This document shows, one piece after another, positions 47,317 through 57,582 of a stretch of DNA of 64,000 nucleotides. Numbering within the stretch: position 1 is the stretch's first letter; each line of letters starts with the position of its first letter. Made by a program: the position numbers and the translations under genes. The notes under the pieces are model-generated. The model was not told the origin of the DNA. It saw nothing but the letters and a program-made list of their open reading frames with translations, and ran no database searches. The stretch comes from Ceratorhiza oryzae-sativae (taxonomy: Eukaryota > Basidiomycota > Agaricomycetes > Cantharellales > Ceratobasidiaceae), in contig JARWMV010000251.1 in NCBI GenBank assembly GCA_030998015.1, forward strand, positions 496,001-560,000, read 5' to 3'.

Positions 47317-49217
47317 CTAATAAGCATACAAGACTCTAAAAATCCCTACATGAAACATGATGAGTGAAAGGAACAGCATAACCGCGAGAATCTGTGTCGG
47401 TGGAAGTGGCTGGTGCTGAGCCTTGCTAGGCCAAACAATCTCGGCCTGATCGGTCCAGTCTCCGCTGGGCTCCCGACTCTTCGGAGCCCGAGCCTCTTCA
47501 TAGCAATCAACCATACACTCCATCGCATCCTTCCAGGATTTGCTTACTGGCGTGGACATGGCAGCTCGTTCGGCCATCACCCCACGAAGTGTGCTGTTTG
47601 TAACCAACCGACGAAGTAAGGTAGCATACTGGCGCGCTAGAATGTGGAAACGCGGACTCTCGGGTTTAAACTGTTGCTCCCAGCCATCTTCAGTCGCATT
47701 AATACGGCCCTGTCTGTATTGAAGTAGTAGGCCGGTGCGCTCATGTTGCACGAGATCTCGAGTGCCATCAGCATCCAGTCCGATAACTGGAAGGCCTGAG
47801 GCAAGGGCTTCGAGAACAACTTGGCCGAACGTCTCAGTGAAGGAAGGGAACCTGTTCAATAACACCCAGTTTAGGCATGCTGAGAACTAGAAAGAGTTAC
47901 TCACGCAAATATGTCTGCGCTGGCGTAGCATTCAGCCAGGCGTTCTCCTGATTGGTGGCCCATAAAAATAGCAGATATCCCTTTTTGTCGACACCGGTCT
48001 TCTAGGGCGAGCTTTGCCGGGCCGTCTCCAACGAAGACGAAAAGGGGCTGGATCCCTGGCCCTGGCAGCATGCCAAGTAAAACCCCAAAAGCCTCAATCA
48101 GGAAGAGGAGGTTCTTCTCGTAAGATCTGGAACTGGGATTAGGATCTGATGGACCTGCCATGTCAGGACGAAAAATTGACTTACATCCGCCCTACATATA
48201 GTACCACGCCTCGACCCTTCCAGGGGACAGCTTCGTACTCATCTGAGGGAATAGGGGATGGAGGGGGCGTTGGTAGCGATTTGATTGATACCTCCTTGTT
48301 GATGCATGTCGGAGTCACAAAAGATTCGATGCCCCACGCTGCTCGAAGCGTACGGGATCGCCGATGAGGCCCAAACATGTTCAGATCAACGCCACGTGGC
48401 CATATCCGCGTGTTGCGGATGCCTTTCCGCATAAGCACAGTCGCAGTCGAGAGCGTAGGGCATGCAGTCAATCGACAGTAGGAATGCCACTTCCTAATGC
48501 AACCCCACATGAACAATTCCATGAACTGAAGTCCGAAAAGAGATGCGTATCTGGAATATCGTTTACAACACCGTTCGGTACCTGATCGATAAATCAGATC
48601 ACTCACGTCGGAAGGTTAGTATGAAAACTCGCTACGATGGGAGCTCCTCGATGCGCCCATTTTGGTCCGCACAATCCGCTTCGCAGGGCAACTAGCACTT
48701 GGGGTCCAAGCCAGATGGGGTCCACAATATGGATGACATCAGGATCCTTGAACTAGTTATAGATTCGTCGATCATGAGGATATTGTTGTAGACTCACAAA
48801 ATCCGCAATGGTTCTCAAAAATTTGGGGCGGAGAAAGTTGAGTTTGAGACCGGGATAAAGGATCAGGGGGACCCCGAAAGTCCCAACAATAGGATGTGTT
48901 TCATACGATGCCTTTGAAGACCGCTCAGAGTGTTAATCCGAGTAGGTCATTTCAATACCAACCATGTTCGCTTCCGGACCCAGGACTATTGCTTCATTGC
49001 CTTCCTCCCTCAGGTGCTTCAGTAGGCGCGCCAGACACCTTGTCACCCCGTCAATTTTCGGCAAGAAATTCTCTATTAAGGTCATGAGTATCACACTGGT
49101 TCGTTCGCTTCGCGCGTACCAGTCACAATGACCACTCGGAGTGGCCTCCGAATCATGCCCTTGGTTGGGGGCATGGCTAGCGCGTGGAGTAGGTGCACCT
49201 GGCAGCGTCTCTAGCAT
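47317..49217 (-). CDS. Glycosyltransferase family 4 with C-terminal membrane helix
   Basis: Retaining GT-B glycosyltransferase, similar in layout to SQD2/MgtA-like hexosyltransferases. The ATG at 49217 starts a polar N-terminus; the fold begins with [20 protein letters not shown] and [20 protein letters not shown]. Then come [20 protein letters not shown], the [15 protein letters not shown] strand, and [37 protein letters not shown] precedes the C-terminal Rossmann domain with [16 protein letters not shown] and [12 protein letters not shown]. The nucleotide-sugar motif [20 protein letters not shown] gives the E-x7-E pattern. After a variable linker the protein ends in a hydrophobic helix ([20 protein letters not shown]), so it is probably tail-anchored in an internal membrane. 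Donor and acceptor are unknown. About six exons, near 560 residues. Confidence 0.87.
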
Positions 49218-49635
49218 TTTATCTGTACTGGGCTAATGGCTTGAAAGGCCATTCTTTACTCGGTCGGGTGGGTGTATGCATGATTCGCTCTGCTGTCCAA
49301 TCAGATTCGTGAGAAGGCGCACGAGCATGAATCACGTGTGTTGTTTGAATGCCCCACATAGTGTGGGGTGGGGACCGTTGAGCTTGTCTGAACTGACTCG
49401 GCTGGGCACGTTCGACTCGGAGCTCCCCCTATCAATTTACGACGATAAGCGGAAGAGCCCGCGTCGCTCCAACCGAGGGGGTGGCTGTGGCAAGGAACAT
49501 TAGCTCTTTTGGTCGGGTAGACCTATTACGCGCCAATCAAGGACCAGGAGCGCATGTTTCCAGGTAGATGAGTACAATATATACAAATGATGCATATATC
49601 GATTTATTCACGATAGACAAAAATAAGTCAAACTC
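49218..49635. other. Intergenic region
   Basis: About 0.4 kb between two minus-strand genes; promoter of the glycosyltransferase and 3' flank of the dioxygenase. Nothing coding recognised. Confidence 0.5.
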
Positions 49636-51473
49636 CTAGATCCCTGGATCCGATTTAGACAGTACTCGAAGCCGAGATTTCCATTCATCTGCTCCAATGT
49701 ATGCACCACACATACGCCGCTTGCCTGTAAATGCTGACCTTCCGTGTAATACCCGATGGTTATCTACAATAACCGCTGTTCCAGCCGAGAGTTTGACCCA
49801 GTATTCCGAACCCGCGCTTGTGAGACACCTGTTCCAGGACCGTAGAGCATCATACCTAAACAAGATCATTGATATCAGCTGAGGTGTTAATCCATTGTAA
49901 CGTTACTTGCCAGTCATCAACTAGCTCCGGGTCAATGTGTTTCAATACGCTTCGGTCGTCATTATTATACCTGACTTGTATGAGTCTACCCGAAGCATCC
50001 AGCTTCAAAATGGAAAATGGCTCGCTGGGAATGTATAGCGAGTCCGCGTCACCAGCCGCGTGCGCACTGATCTTGACTTGAGCCAAGAGGTTGAAGTGAG
50101 ACGGGTATCGTTCTCGCAGAAGAGATGCTGCATAGAAGCCATCTACGAGGAGCGTATGCCCACCAGTGCCCTCATGGGAAAGAAGATGAAAGAGTTGAAG
50201 GCCACACGGATCAGACTAGGCAAAAAATCATTCAAAACACAGCCTTCAGCCGATGACCACAACGGCTTACCAAATAAGTCGTGTCTGTATGCGCCCCAAG
50301 AGCAAGGTTCGTATATGCGGTATCTCCATGTTTAAGATCAGCCGTAAAGTCCCAGAAACCACCGTCTAGCGAATTTCGTAAACGGTGGCTCGTGCTCGCA
50401 AATAGAAGAATCCACTCACATTTCGTTTCTCTAATAAAAGAAATACGTCTTGTAAGCAGTTCTGTAGCTTCAGGAGTATGAGGAACCCCTTCGATAAAAC
50501 AGACACCAAATTCATCCTGTGGGTTGATCAGTAAAGTAAAGAACGACCAGGGGGTTTCGCGTACGATCTTCTGTAACCAATTCAACACGCCAAGGTCATC
50601 CTTCATGACCTCCTCGTATGAAACCGTGGGAGGAGATTCTTTTATGCTGGAGTCCCAGACTGTTTTTCTGCAGATCAGAGAAGTATTGGAATGGCAATCA
50701 CAGTCGTGGCGCTAATACCATACCTCCCAGCTAAGCCGAAATGTTCTACCCGATTCAATCGTGGATCATATGAACTTTGAGACAACCACTCCCAAGGATA
50801 TACTGAAACATGCGGAGGGCTTGAAGGCCCTTCTCAGACAGTAACATCAGAATCTCGATCCGGAATGATGAGTATAAAACTTACATGTAACCTCAAGACC
50901 TGTCGGTTTGCTCTCCACTCGTACGGGCCGGATGTCAGGCGAAATCTATCGGAGGTGTGATGGTAAACTATCGCTAGCTTGGAACCAACTTGCACCAACC
51001 TTGAATGTATCTACCAAACGTTGCTTTGTAATAGGATGCAAGCATTCCGAACACCGACAATGATCGCGTAGCCAAATATGGTGACTACAACCAACTTTCT
51101 GCATTCCATCCCAAGTTCAGGCATATCAACAGGATACTTACAACTTTGACTCGATACCGTTATTCCATACGACCGATATTTGTCGTAACCCCTGTTCTAT
51201 CTTGGGCAACTCGGATATTTGCCTTGTGACTGTTGACCGGGAAAGCTCGGGTACGAACCCGCCGTCACGCGACGACGAAAACGGAGGCGATGGAAACCGT
51301 TGCTCCGCTGGCCTAGTGGTCCGCTCAACAGCGAAGGCGGGTTTTGCACTACTGGTCGATATGCGGGAGTAGGATATTGCCTAGGTAGATTTTCATGAGT
51401 GGTGAATACAATATCGCTAAATCGGAATTTACCCTGAATGATTTGACAATCGTAGGTTGCCTTGAATAGTCAT
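49636..51473 (-). CDS. Trimethyllysine dioxygenase (carnitine biosynthesis)
   Basis: Fe(II)/2-oxoglutarate oxygenase that hydroxylates epsilon-trimethyllysine, first step of carnitine synthesis. The ATG at 51473 gives MTIQGNLRLSNHSG, spliced to SAKPAFAVERTTRPAEQRFP. The N-terminal zinc-binding type domain is clear: HHIWLRDHCRCSECLHPITK. The catalytic domain carries LGAHTDTTYF with the His and Asp iron ligands (near 50285), a HLLSHEGTGGHTLLVDGFYA segment, and VIVDNHRVLHGRSAFTG with the distal His and the 2-oxoglutarate Arg. It ends RRMCGAYIGADEWKSRLRVL and SKSDPGI. The Cys-rich LRDHC motif separates it from gamma-butyrobetaine hydroxylase and TauD less clearly, but the CRCSECLHP spacing fits trimethyllysine dioxygenase best. 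About nine exons, near 440 residues. A clear mitochondrial presequence was not seen. Confidence 0.85.
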
Positions 51474-51912
51474 CTACGTCAGAACAAGAAAAAAAGATAA
51501 TAAACAATGCAGAACCTTGATTTAATGGCCCACGTCGTTAAATTGGGCCTCATATTAGTCGTGGTAAACATACGAGGTGGGGAGGTGTGGGGAGTGGGAA
51601 GACTGAGCCGCCGGCCAAGGCCGCGGGCTTTTGACCTCCAATGCCGGTGCCGAAGCGCGTGATTCAGACCACGTGGAATGATTCCCCTATTTCAGCTCGT
51701 AGATAATTTTGCAGTGCGTTTCTTTTCAGACGACAGAAAATCCTTGAGATCATACACTAGGCGGTTACAATTGCAATCAGGATATCATTATGGCCATGTG
51801 GTAAATCGTATATAGATAAACAAAAGGCAATAATTCGCTACTAATACACAAGTTCTCCGCAATGTACAGGAGCTAAGAGCTTTAAGGGCTTAACGATCAA
51901 ACAGCTATATGC
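51474..51912. other. Intergenic region
   Basis: About 0.44 kb between the dioxygenase start and the stop of the first membrane-protein array gene. Contains a CACGTG core near 51670. No coding signal. Confidence 0.5.
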
Positions 51913-52640
51913 TTATCTCCCCGGAGGAGGGCCAGTAGGGGGAGCGTAGGTTGCGTTTGGTGGGGGACCAGATGGCTGGGAGTACATTTCAATATCATAG
52001 GTGAACTAGCCAGGGTGCTGTAACTTACCGGAGCATATTCTCCTTCTCGCTGATAGCTGGGTTCAGGAAACTGGGGCCCACCTGTTCCGTGGTGCATACC
52101 ACTACGACGATCGTTGAGTATATGCTAATCCGGTAGCCTCTTTGTTACAAGCTCACCCGTGTTGGTTGTTATATTCAGCGCCTCCACCGGGGTATGGGTG
52201 GTACGCTCCTGCTCGTTGGTCGGCCGGCTTCTCGTGCTGTGTTGGGCCATTAGAAGTGACAGGGGGAGGAAGGGTCTCCATGTTCTTGCGAGCTTTGCGG
52301 CGGCGTATCTTGATGAAACAAAGCACGCAACACAAGATCAAGAGTCCCAAGACACCTAGTGAAATTTCACATGTTAGTTCAAATGCTTAAATGGAAGCAT
52401 TGCATCATACTCATCCCAACCGCCAGTCCGATCCTGGCAGCCCTAGCCAGGCCACTAGTGCAACGATAACGGCCATATCTTCAAATGACAGAGGCAAAGC
52501 TGCTCAACAAAGGTTCTAACACCGCGGGCTCGAGCATACCTGTCATAAGAGCACTGTCTAGCTGCCACGCCAGATGTGTTTGCCAGCAGCATGGCCAACG
52601 TGGTCAATGACATGACGTATCCTACGCGAGCGAGCATCAT
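51913..52640 (-). CDS. Type I membrane protein with Pro-rich tail (array gene A)
   Basis: Small single-pass protein, RCR-like in layout, function unknown. Exons 52540-52640, 52411-52478, 52157-52355 and two more ending at the TAA at 51913-51915. The signal peptide is MSLTTLAMLLANTSGVAA; two further ATGs lie nine and eight codons upstream (52640 used). The lumenal part is very short and contains CSYDRYGRYRCTSGLARAAR. The membrane helix IGLAVGMSVLGLLILCCVLC is split by a phase-1 intron and followed by FIKIRRRKARKNM. The cytoplasmic tail is Pro/Gly/Tyr-rich: METLPPPVTSNG, AYHPYPGGGAEYNNQHGG, FPEPSYQREGEYAP and PPPNATYAPPTGPPPGR. About 155 residues. Basic-flanked helix with Pro/Tyr motifs is the layout of fungal Rcr-type ubiquitin-ligase adaptors. 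Confidence 0.75.
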
Positions 52641-52950
52641 AGAGATGTGAGATGGGGGGTTCACGTATTTAGGCCACTCTAACACATTGGGTGCAATTTA
52701 TATGTACGCTCATGACCTAGTGGGGCCGTTTTTAAATCGATGACGGTCTTTGCAGTGTGCGTCATAGCCTTCGGCCGCATTGATTACGTCAGGCCAAGCA
52801 TGTTCTTCATGCCGTTATGAACGTTGTTTGTGGCGGCATGTTCACATAAATAATTCGTCCTAAAACACTATACAACCCCGGCTGCTCGATTTGATTCAGA
52901 CAACTACGAGGGTGGGCCAAAAATCTTCATGATGCAATCGGTGTGGGAGT

Positions 52951-53565
52951 TCAAGCACTCGGCGGGGCATATGCGGGAGGGTTATGGTTTCCACCGCCAT
53001 GTCCACCTGGCATGTGTGCCGGGGGTGGCACACAGGGAGGCTGGTACTGCTGTATGCTATAAATGGACAACCGGCGTCGATATATAGCTGATGTTAGAAT
53101 ATAAACTCGAACTCACCATTGGTTACTATATGGATTGTATGATCCTGGCTGTTGATTGATATTATCATGTGGCCACTGTATATTGGGGTGACCAGACTCA
53201 TGGTAATTGATAACAAGGGTGGGTTGACCTCTTCGGTTAAAGATACTAGCGATGCTCTTCCCGTGCTTTCGGAGGTAGAGGAACGATGAAATCCAGAACA
53301 GAACAGCAAGGCAAACCACCGCTAATAACAGCTGTGAGCTTGGGAATGCAACACGGGATAAAACACCCACTTATCACTACACCTATAATTACTTTAGTAA
53401 CAGTATTCATAGTGTTATAATGGCGATCAATGTCGTCATCCCAGCTGCCCCAGCTCAAGACATCGATTTCAGCCTAATGTGAGTGGCGACATCCTTGTCG
53501 ACTCACCTTTGAGCCTTTGCGGCTGACAGAATGTTGAGAAGTAGAAACAGACAAAAGGTATACAT
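52951..53565 (-). CDS. Type I membrane protein with Pro-rich tail (array gene B)
   Basis: Spliced from 53507-53565, 53381-53453, 53117-53331 and 52951-53056, giving 150 residues. The signal peptide is MYTFCLFLLLNILSAAKA. The short lumenal part, SWGSWDDDIDRHYNTMNTVT, starts after a phase-2 intron (AG|C) at the same place as in genes C and D. The membrane helix is VIIG joined to LLLAVVCLAVLFWISSFLYL, then basic RKHGKS. The tail has NRRGQPTLVINY, QQPGSYNPYSNQ, YQPPCVPPPAHMPGG and a terminal NPPAYAPPSA, which contains a PPxY motif. The donor of the second intron could instead lie a few bases downstream. Unknown function; tail and layout match the other array members. Confidence 0.75.
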
Positions 53566-54569
53566 GGGCTCGTTGAGGGTGGATCGGAGGGAGCGATGAG
53601 CTGACTGGGTCCGTTTATCATGGTAGGTTCCAGTCCTGTGCTCGTCCGAGCTGCCCGCACAGCCTCGGCTGTGAAGTCGACATAACCTCTGTGGAAAGAG
53701 TGTCTTATATGGGCGTGCCTTGTGCCGAACCCCCCCCCTCCCACAAACTAGCGGCTACCGAGTTCGCTCAATCGAGTTAGAACTCCGTAAGAACCAATGG
53801 AACACTAGGTCAACATTATCTCACAATCTCATTCGTAGAAGGTGCATAAGTTAGCTTCAGGATGCGAGGCAGCTTGGTGTAGTGCATATATCCTTCTGGA
53901 TTGTGTCGAAGGAACCGATGGCCTGCGTACTGAAATGGTATTCTAAAAATACGCTCGAGCTCTGGTAATCTGATCACTTTGGAATTGTTTTGAGCGTTGA
54001 ATCATCCAACCTAAGACCTATCACTAGCTTGGCACTGTTGGTTTGCTAAATACTTGGCGACAAAAACCAATTTATGAAGACGATCTGCGGCTGTTTATCT
54101 TAAATGATTTGATTGCAGAAATTTACGTCATAGAAGTGTTGAATGTTGTTCATCCCACGAAAAGGAAAGATAGGGGATCGTGGTCACGTGACATATGGGC
54201 CCATGCCGAGACAGACACACACTTGTTCAGAAGATAGATGAGCACCCATAGTTACAACCCTATGATAACATTTTCGTTCAATTTAGCGCATTTTGGGTTG
54301 CTGAACTGGATGGTATACAACCATCTTGACACTTTGACTCGACCGAGCTGAAAGAAACCTATGGCTGACATTAGACCAACTAGAAATACAATCGAAGTAT
54401 CTTGACTTTTAGAGACGAAGTAAAATAAAGTAATCGAAAGAATAGGTTTGCCACAAAACATGCTTCGAAGATGCTCTTTCACGGCACACTTCCAAAGTGT
54501 CGCAACACACTTAGAGCCTCGTTGGGGTATACGATGGCGACGGAATGTCTGAGAGCTACGCATCCACCT
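53566..54569. other. Intergenic region inside the membrane-protein array
   Basis: About 1 kb between genes B and D. It includes a GTCACGTGAC palindrome at about 54183-54192. Open frames present show neither signal peptide nor Pro-rich tail, so no further array member is claimed here. Confidence 0.45.
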
Positions 54570-55095
54570 TCAGCGCATTTTGGGGTACCTTTTGTAGAAA
54601 ATGAAACTTACTGATGATTTTGCCCTATGTGGAGTGTAGACTGGCGGTGGTATGGGCGGGGTTTGGACGTGAAAGCTACGTGCTGGCGTTTGTACATAAA
54701 GAAATATATGGTTTCTAAAGACGTACTGCTCGGGGGGATTACGACGCTCGGATAGTGGAATAAATACGTCATCTTGGACTGGTTCACTATTCCGCATACA
54801 GAGCCAATACAGGCTACAAACTGTCGACCAGCCGGAAATTTCATTAGCGTTCAACCCAATGAGCTATCGAAGATTGTGCGTACTAAGTACAAATCCTAAC
54901 ACCAGAGGTAAAACGATTAGAAGTGGATTGAAACTTGATTGGTTATCGGAAGAAGTGCTGGGAGCGAAAAAAGCAACAACAAAAAACAGTGGGAATCAGT
55001 CGAGGCTCCGAACATGCCTGATTGTATTACCTGTTAGCTTGCGTCATATGTACGTATACCAATAGACAGATTAGTATCGCAGTATGGTGGATCAT
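54570..55095 (-). CDS. Type I membrane protein with Pro-rich tail (array gene D)
   Basis: Exons 55031-55095, 54884-54957, 54727-54820 and a last exon from 54675. The signal peptide is MIHHTAILICLLVYVHMTQA. After the phase-2 junction (AG|C) come STSSDNQSSFNP and the membrane helix LLIVLPLVLGFVL, which continues across a phase-1 intron as ICSLYWLCMR. The tail reads NSEPVQDDVFIPLSERRNPP, then FHVQTPPIPPPVYTPHRAK. PPPVYTP is a PPxY motif. The 51-nt segment 54676-54726 can be read through in frame or spliced as an intron, so both protein forms are possible. The stop at 54570 assumes read-through of a GTAAGT donor at about 54610; a further exon is possible. About 113 residues. Confidence 0.7.
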
Positions 55096-55569
55096 TCTGG
55101 ATATGTTGTGCGAGTGCGAGGTGCGGTTGGATTCGACTGGGGAGTGTGCAACCTTTACTTCGTTTTATTTGCGGTCTTGACAATAGTGTTCATGCACACA
55201 ATGGATGGGATATATTTGAAAGAGTCAGGGGATAGCCATCATATTACAGTTGGGAACATTATCTCTCAAAGGGACCCCCATATCGAAGAAACCTAAAGCT
55301 GTACGAACTTCATATGTAGCAGGGCGAGGCCTGCGGAGTTTGAGACTACTCGCACTCCTGTTCCAGTTCCTAGCCAATTACCTGTTGCCCTGAACAAAGG
55401 GAGAGGATCATGCGTTACGCTCATAGCCGAACGTCCATTTCCATTGGCGAAATCAGGAAGAGATCTAGAGGGTGAGAAGTTCCAAAGAAATGTGATGTTG
55501 GAAAAGCGCCGGTGATCTCTGGCTGAGATGTCTGCGCTTCATCCTGCCCCTAGCCTAATGCTCGCCACC
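55096..55569. other. Intergenic region inside the membrane-protein array
   Basis: About 0.5 kb upstream of gene D. An open frame on the plus strand (55084-55296) is antisense to gene D's first exon and promoter and looks like an artefact. Confidence 0.45.
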
Positions 55570-56025
55570 CTTTCACAGGCCTGACAGGTGGATATGGCTG
55601 AGCAAATCAGCCCGTCTTGCAAAAATATATTCCGGAGTAACGAACGCATATGTAAATAGGTTTGGTGGCGCATACAATTTGGGTTGCTGCGCAGTGTAAC
55701 ACGCGTTATTCAACTCGAGCTCTTGCAGCTCGTTCGTAGCTCTGGACATAATTTTTTTTGACATCATGAACGATTATAAAACTAGTATGATTGCACCAGT
55801 GCAGCTGACGATACTTGGCCGACGCAACGGTGCACGGACATTCTGTTCCGCCTTGTCTAACCACCCGGCTCACGATATACCAATGGTGTAGTATGAAGAT
55901 ATTGGATTGCATTGTGGATGTGTAATAGTACATTGGAAGTCTGCGAAGTGGGCCCTTGTAGGAGCATGTAAGCCAACGAAAAGGAGAAGGAGAAGGAGAG
56001 CAGAAGTTAGGTCAAGTCTATACAT
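55570..56025 (-). pseudogene. Probable decayed fifth array member (gene E)
   Basis: An ATG at 56025 opens a strong signal-peptide-like stretch (MYRLDLTSALLLLLLFVGLH, then APTRA), encoded by a (GGAGAA)n-like repeat. In the intact copies exon 1 ends here with AG|GT; at the same point this copy has AG|GG, a lost donor. Further on a helix-like segment (SIVSCTGAIILVL) is cut by an in-frame TAA and is followed in the same frame by KKIMSRATNELQELEL and a tail with QQPKLYAPPNLF, similar to the array tails. Two lesions suggest a pseudogene; a different splicing solution or chance resemblance is not excluded. Its start overlaps the last codons of gene C. Confidence 0.4.
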
Positions 56026-56640
56026 CTTGGGACTGGTATATCGGCGGTCGGTTGTGCGAGGTCTGGGCAGGGAATGAAGAGATTTGTTCAACCAACGGAT
56101 TAGTAGCAGGCATTTGCCACAAATAGGACTTACATGTTCGTGGCTAGGACTAGGAGCGTACGCGGGCGGTGGTTTGGAAAGGTCCTGATGGACTCTGCAG
56201 GTGAAGCCAGGTTCAACATTGAAACAACATGGCTTCGAGGCACCAAACCCACCTCATATTTCTGAGATCATTCTGTAGCTGAATATTCGAGGGCGGGACG
56301 TTCGTTTGCTCGCGGCGTCCCTGTTTAACCCATCTCATGGCAAGTATGAGTACGATCCAAACTGTACGTTGCAGGTTGCGATAGAAATAATCAGCTATGA
56401 CGTCGATACAGTCGATTTGGCCGACGTACCAATGACGAGAACAATTCCAATGGGAATAAGGATTGCGACCAAGTTGGCATTCGATTTGCCTTTCGGGGAC
56501 GAAGTCCAGCTGTATGTGGTGCCTTTAACAAGGAAACCAATGAGATGCTACGAATAAGCTGACCTCGCCTTGACTATTGTGCCATTAGCCTGCAATGTTT
56601 GTATTAACAAACAGTTAAACAATCCAATGCGACGAATCAT
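56018..56640 (-). CDS. Type I membrane protein with Pro-rich tail (array gene C)
   Basis: Five short exons: 56564-56640, 56430-56509, 56253-56361, 56134-56194 and 56018-56062, together exactly 124 codons with stop. The signal peptide is MIRRIGLFNCLLIQTLQANG, ending near TIVKA. The lumenal part begins SWTSSPKGKSNA after a phase-2 junction, like gene B. The membrane helix NLVAILIPIGIVLVI continues across a phase-1 intron as VWIVLILAMRWVK, as in gene D. The tail has QGRREQTNVPPSNIQ, VHQDLSKPPPAYAPSPSHEH and RPPIYQSQDV, with two PPxY motifs. All introns are 48-71 nt with GT..AG. The stop codon lies within the ATG of the E copy. Function unknown. Confidence 0.75.
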
Positions 56641-57582
56641 GAGCCGATAAAATTTGGAGTTTTTAGCCAAGGATTGCAGCGCTCAGCCATGAGAGCTGGT
56701 GGTCGTTTTGTACTGGCAAGGCCAGGGCGCGTTCATTGTGGGCACTCTCAACGCGGAACATCAAAAATGCCCGAGTCTCGATACATATTTTTGACCAATT
56801 ACCTCGTGGGGTAAATCGGAGGCTGTACGGTCCCAGTATAGCAAGGTGAGTAACAAAGGGAAGCGTTGTTCATTTCATCGAGGGCAGCTAAACAAGATGC
56901 TGCACCGCTCAAACGACGCGGATCCCCGCATGCGATACGGGTATCGGACATTGGCGCTCATATGCTTGCCACATCAAAGCCCGACGAGGCCTTGGTGTTC
57001 TATAGAACCGTGTCTCCGCGACCCGTATCAGGTTTTGCCGGCATAAGCCCCTGTCGAGACCACTGCCACCAGCCAAGCGCCGAAACAGTCACCGGCCACG
57101 TGGGGCAAACATGTGAATACGGCCACATGATCCCCGGCTGGTCACGCCTGGTGTCTGGTCGCTCGGATGAGGCTGCATGCCGGTTCTGCAGCCTTCTTCA
57201 CAACACGACGACGGCGAGCCAGCCCCCTGATTCACACACCACAAGCTCATTCTGTCGATAGACTCATAGTTGTTCAGCTATTCTCCATTCAGCTACAGTT
57301 ATTCCGCCCAGGCATAGCCCAGCCCAGATCGTCATCCACGGCTCAGAGCCTGGTATGTGTCTTACCATGACGGATATACGTTCCACTCACCTACTTTTCT
57401 GATCCAAAGTTCCTGATAGATCAGATATAACGGCACGCAGCTGTACCCGGCCAAATCTGGGAGCGGGTGGTACTTACCTCGACGCTTTTGTAGCAACATG
57501 TCCCACACGTCGGTCATGTACCAGCGATCGGCCCCGAACGGACTCTCCCTATCCGGCCTCCTGCCCGCCTGCGAAAACCTAG
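56641..57582. other. Intergenic region
   Basis: About 0.9 kb between the array and the next gene. Open frames at 56866-57370 lack domains and splice support. The unresolved first exon of the tail-anchored protein gene may lie in 57340-57520. Confidence 0.4.

Noticed and set aside
4635..51675. CACGTG (E-box) cores near the starts of many genes (LYS4, both F-box genes, RPC82 pair, TRAPPC13/SYF1, glycosyltransferase, dioxygenase)
   Set aside because: The hexamer also occurs inside genes and in other gaps; the total seen is close to the roughly 16 expected by chance in 64 kb, so no shared regulon is claimed.
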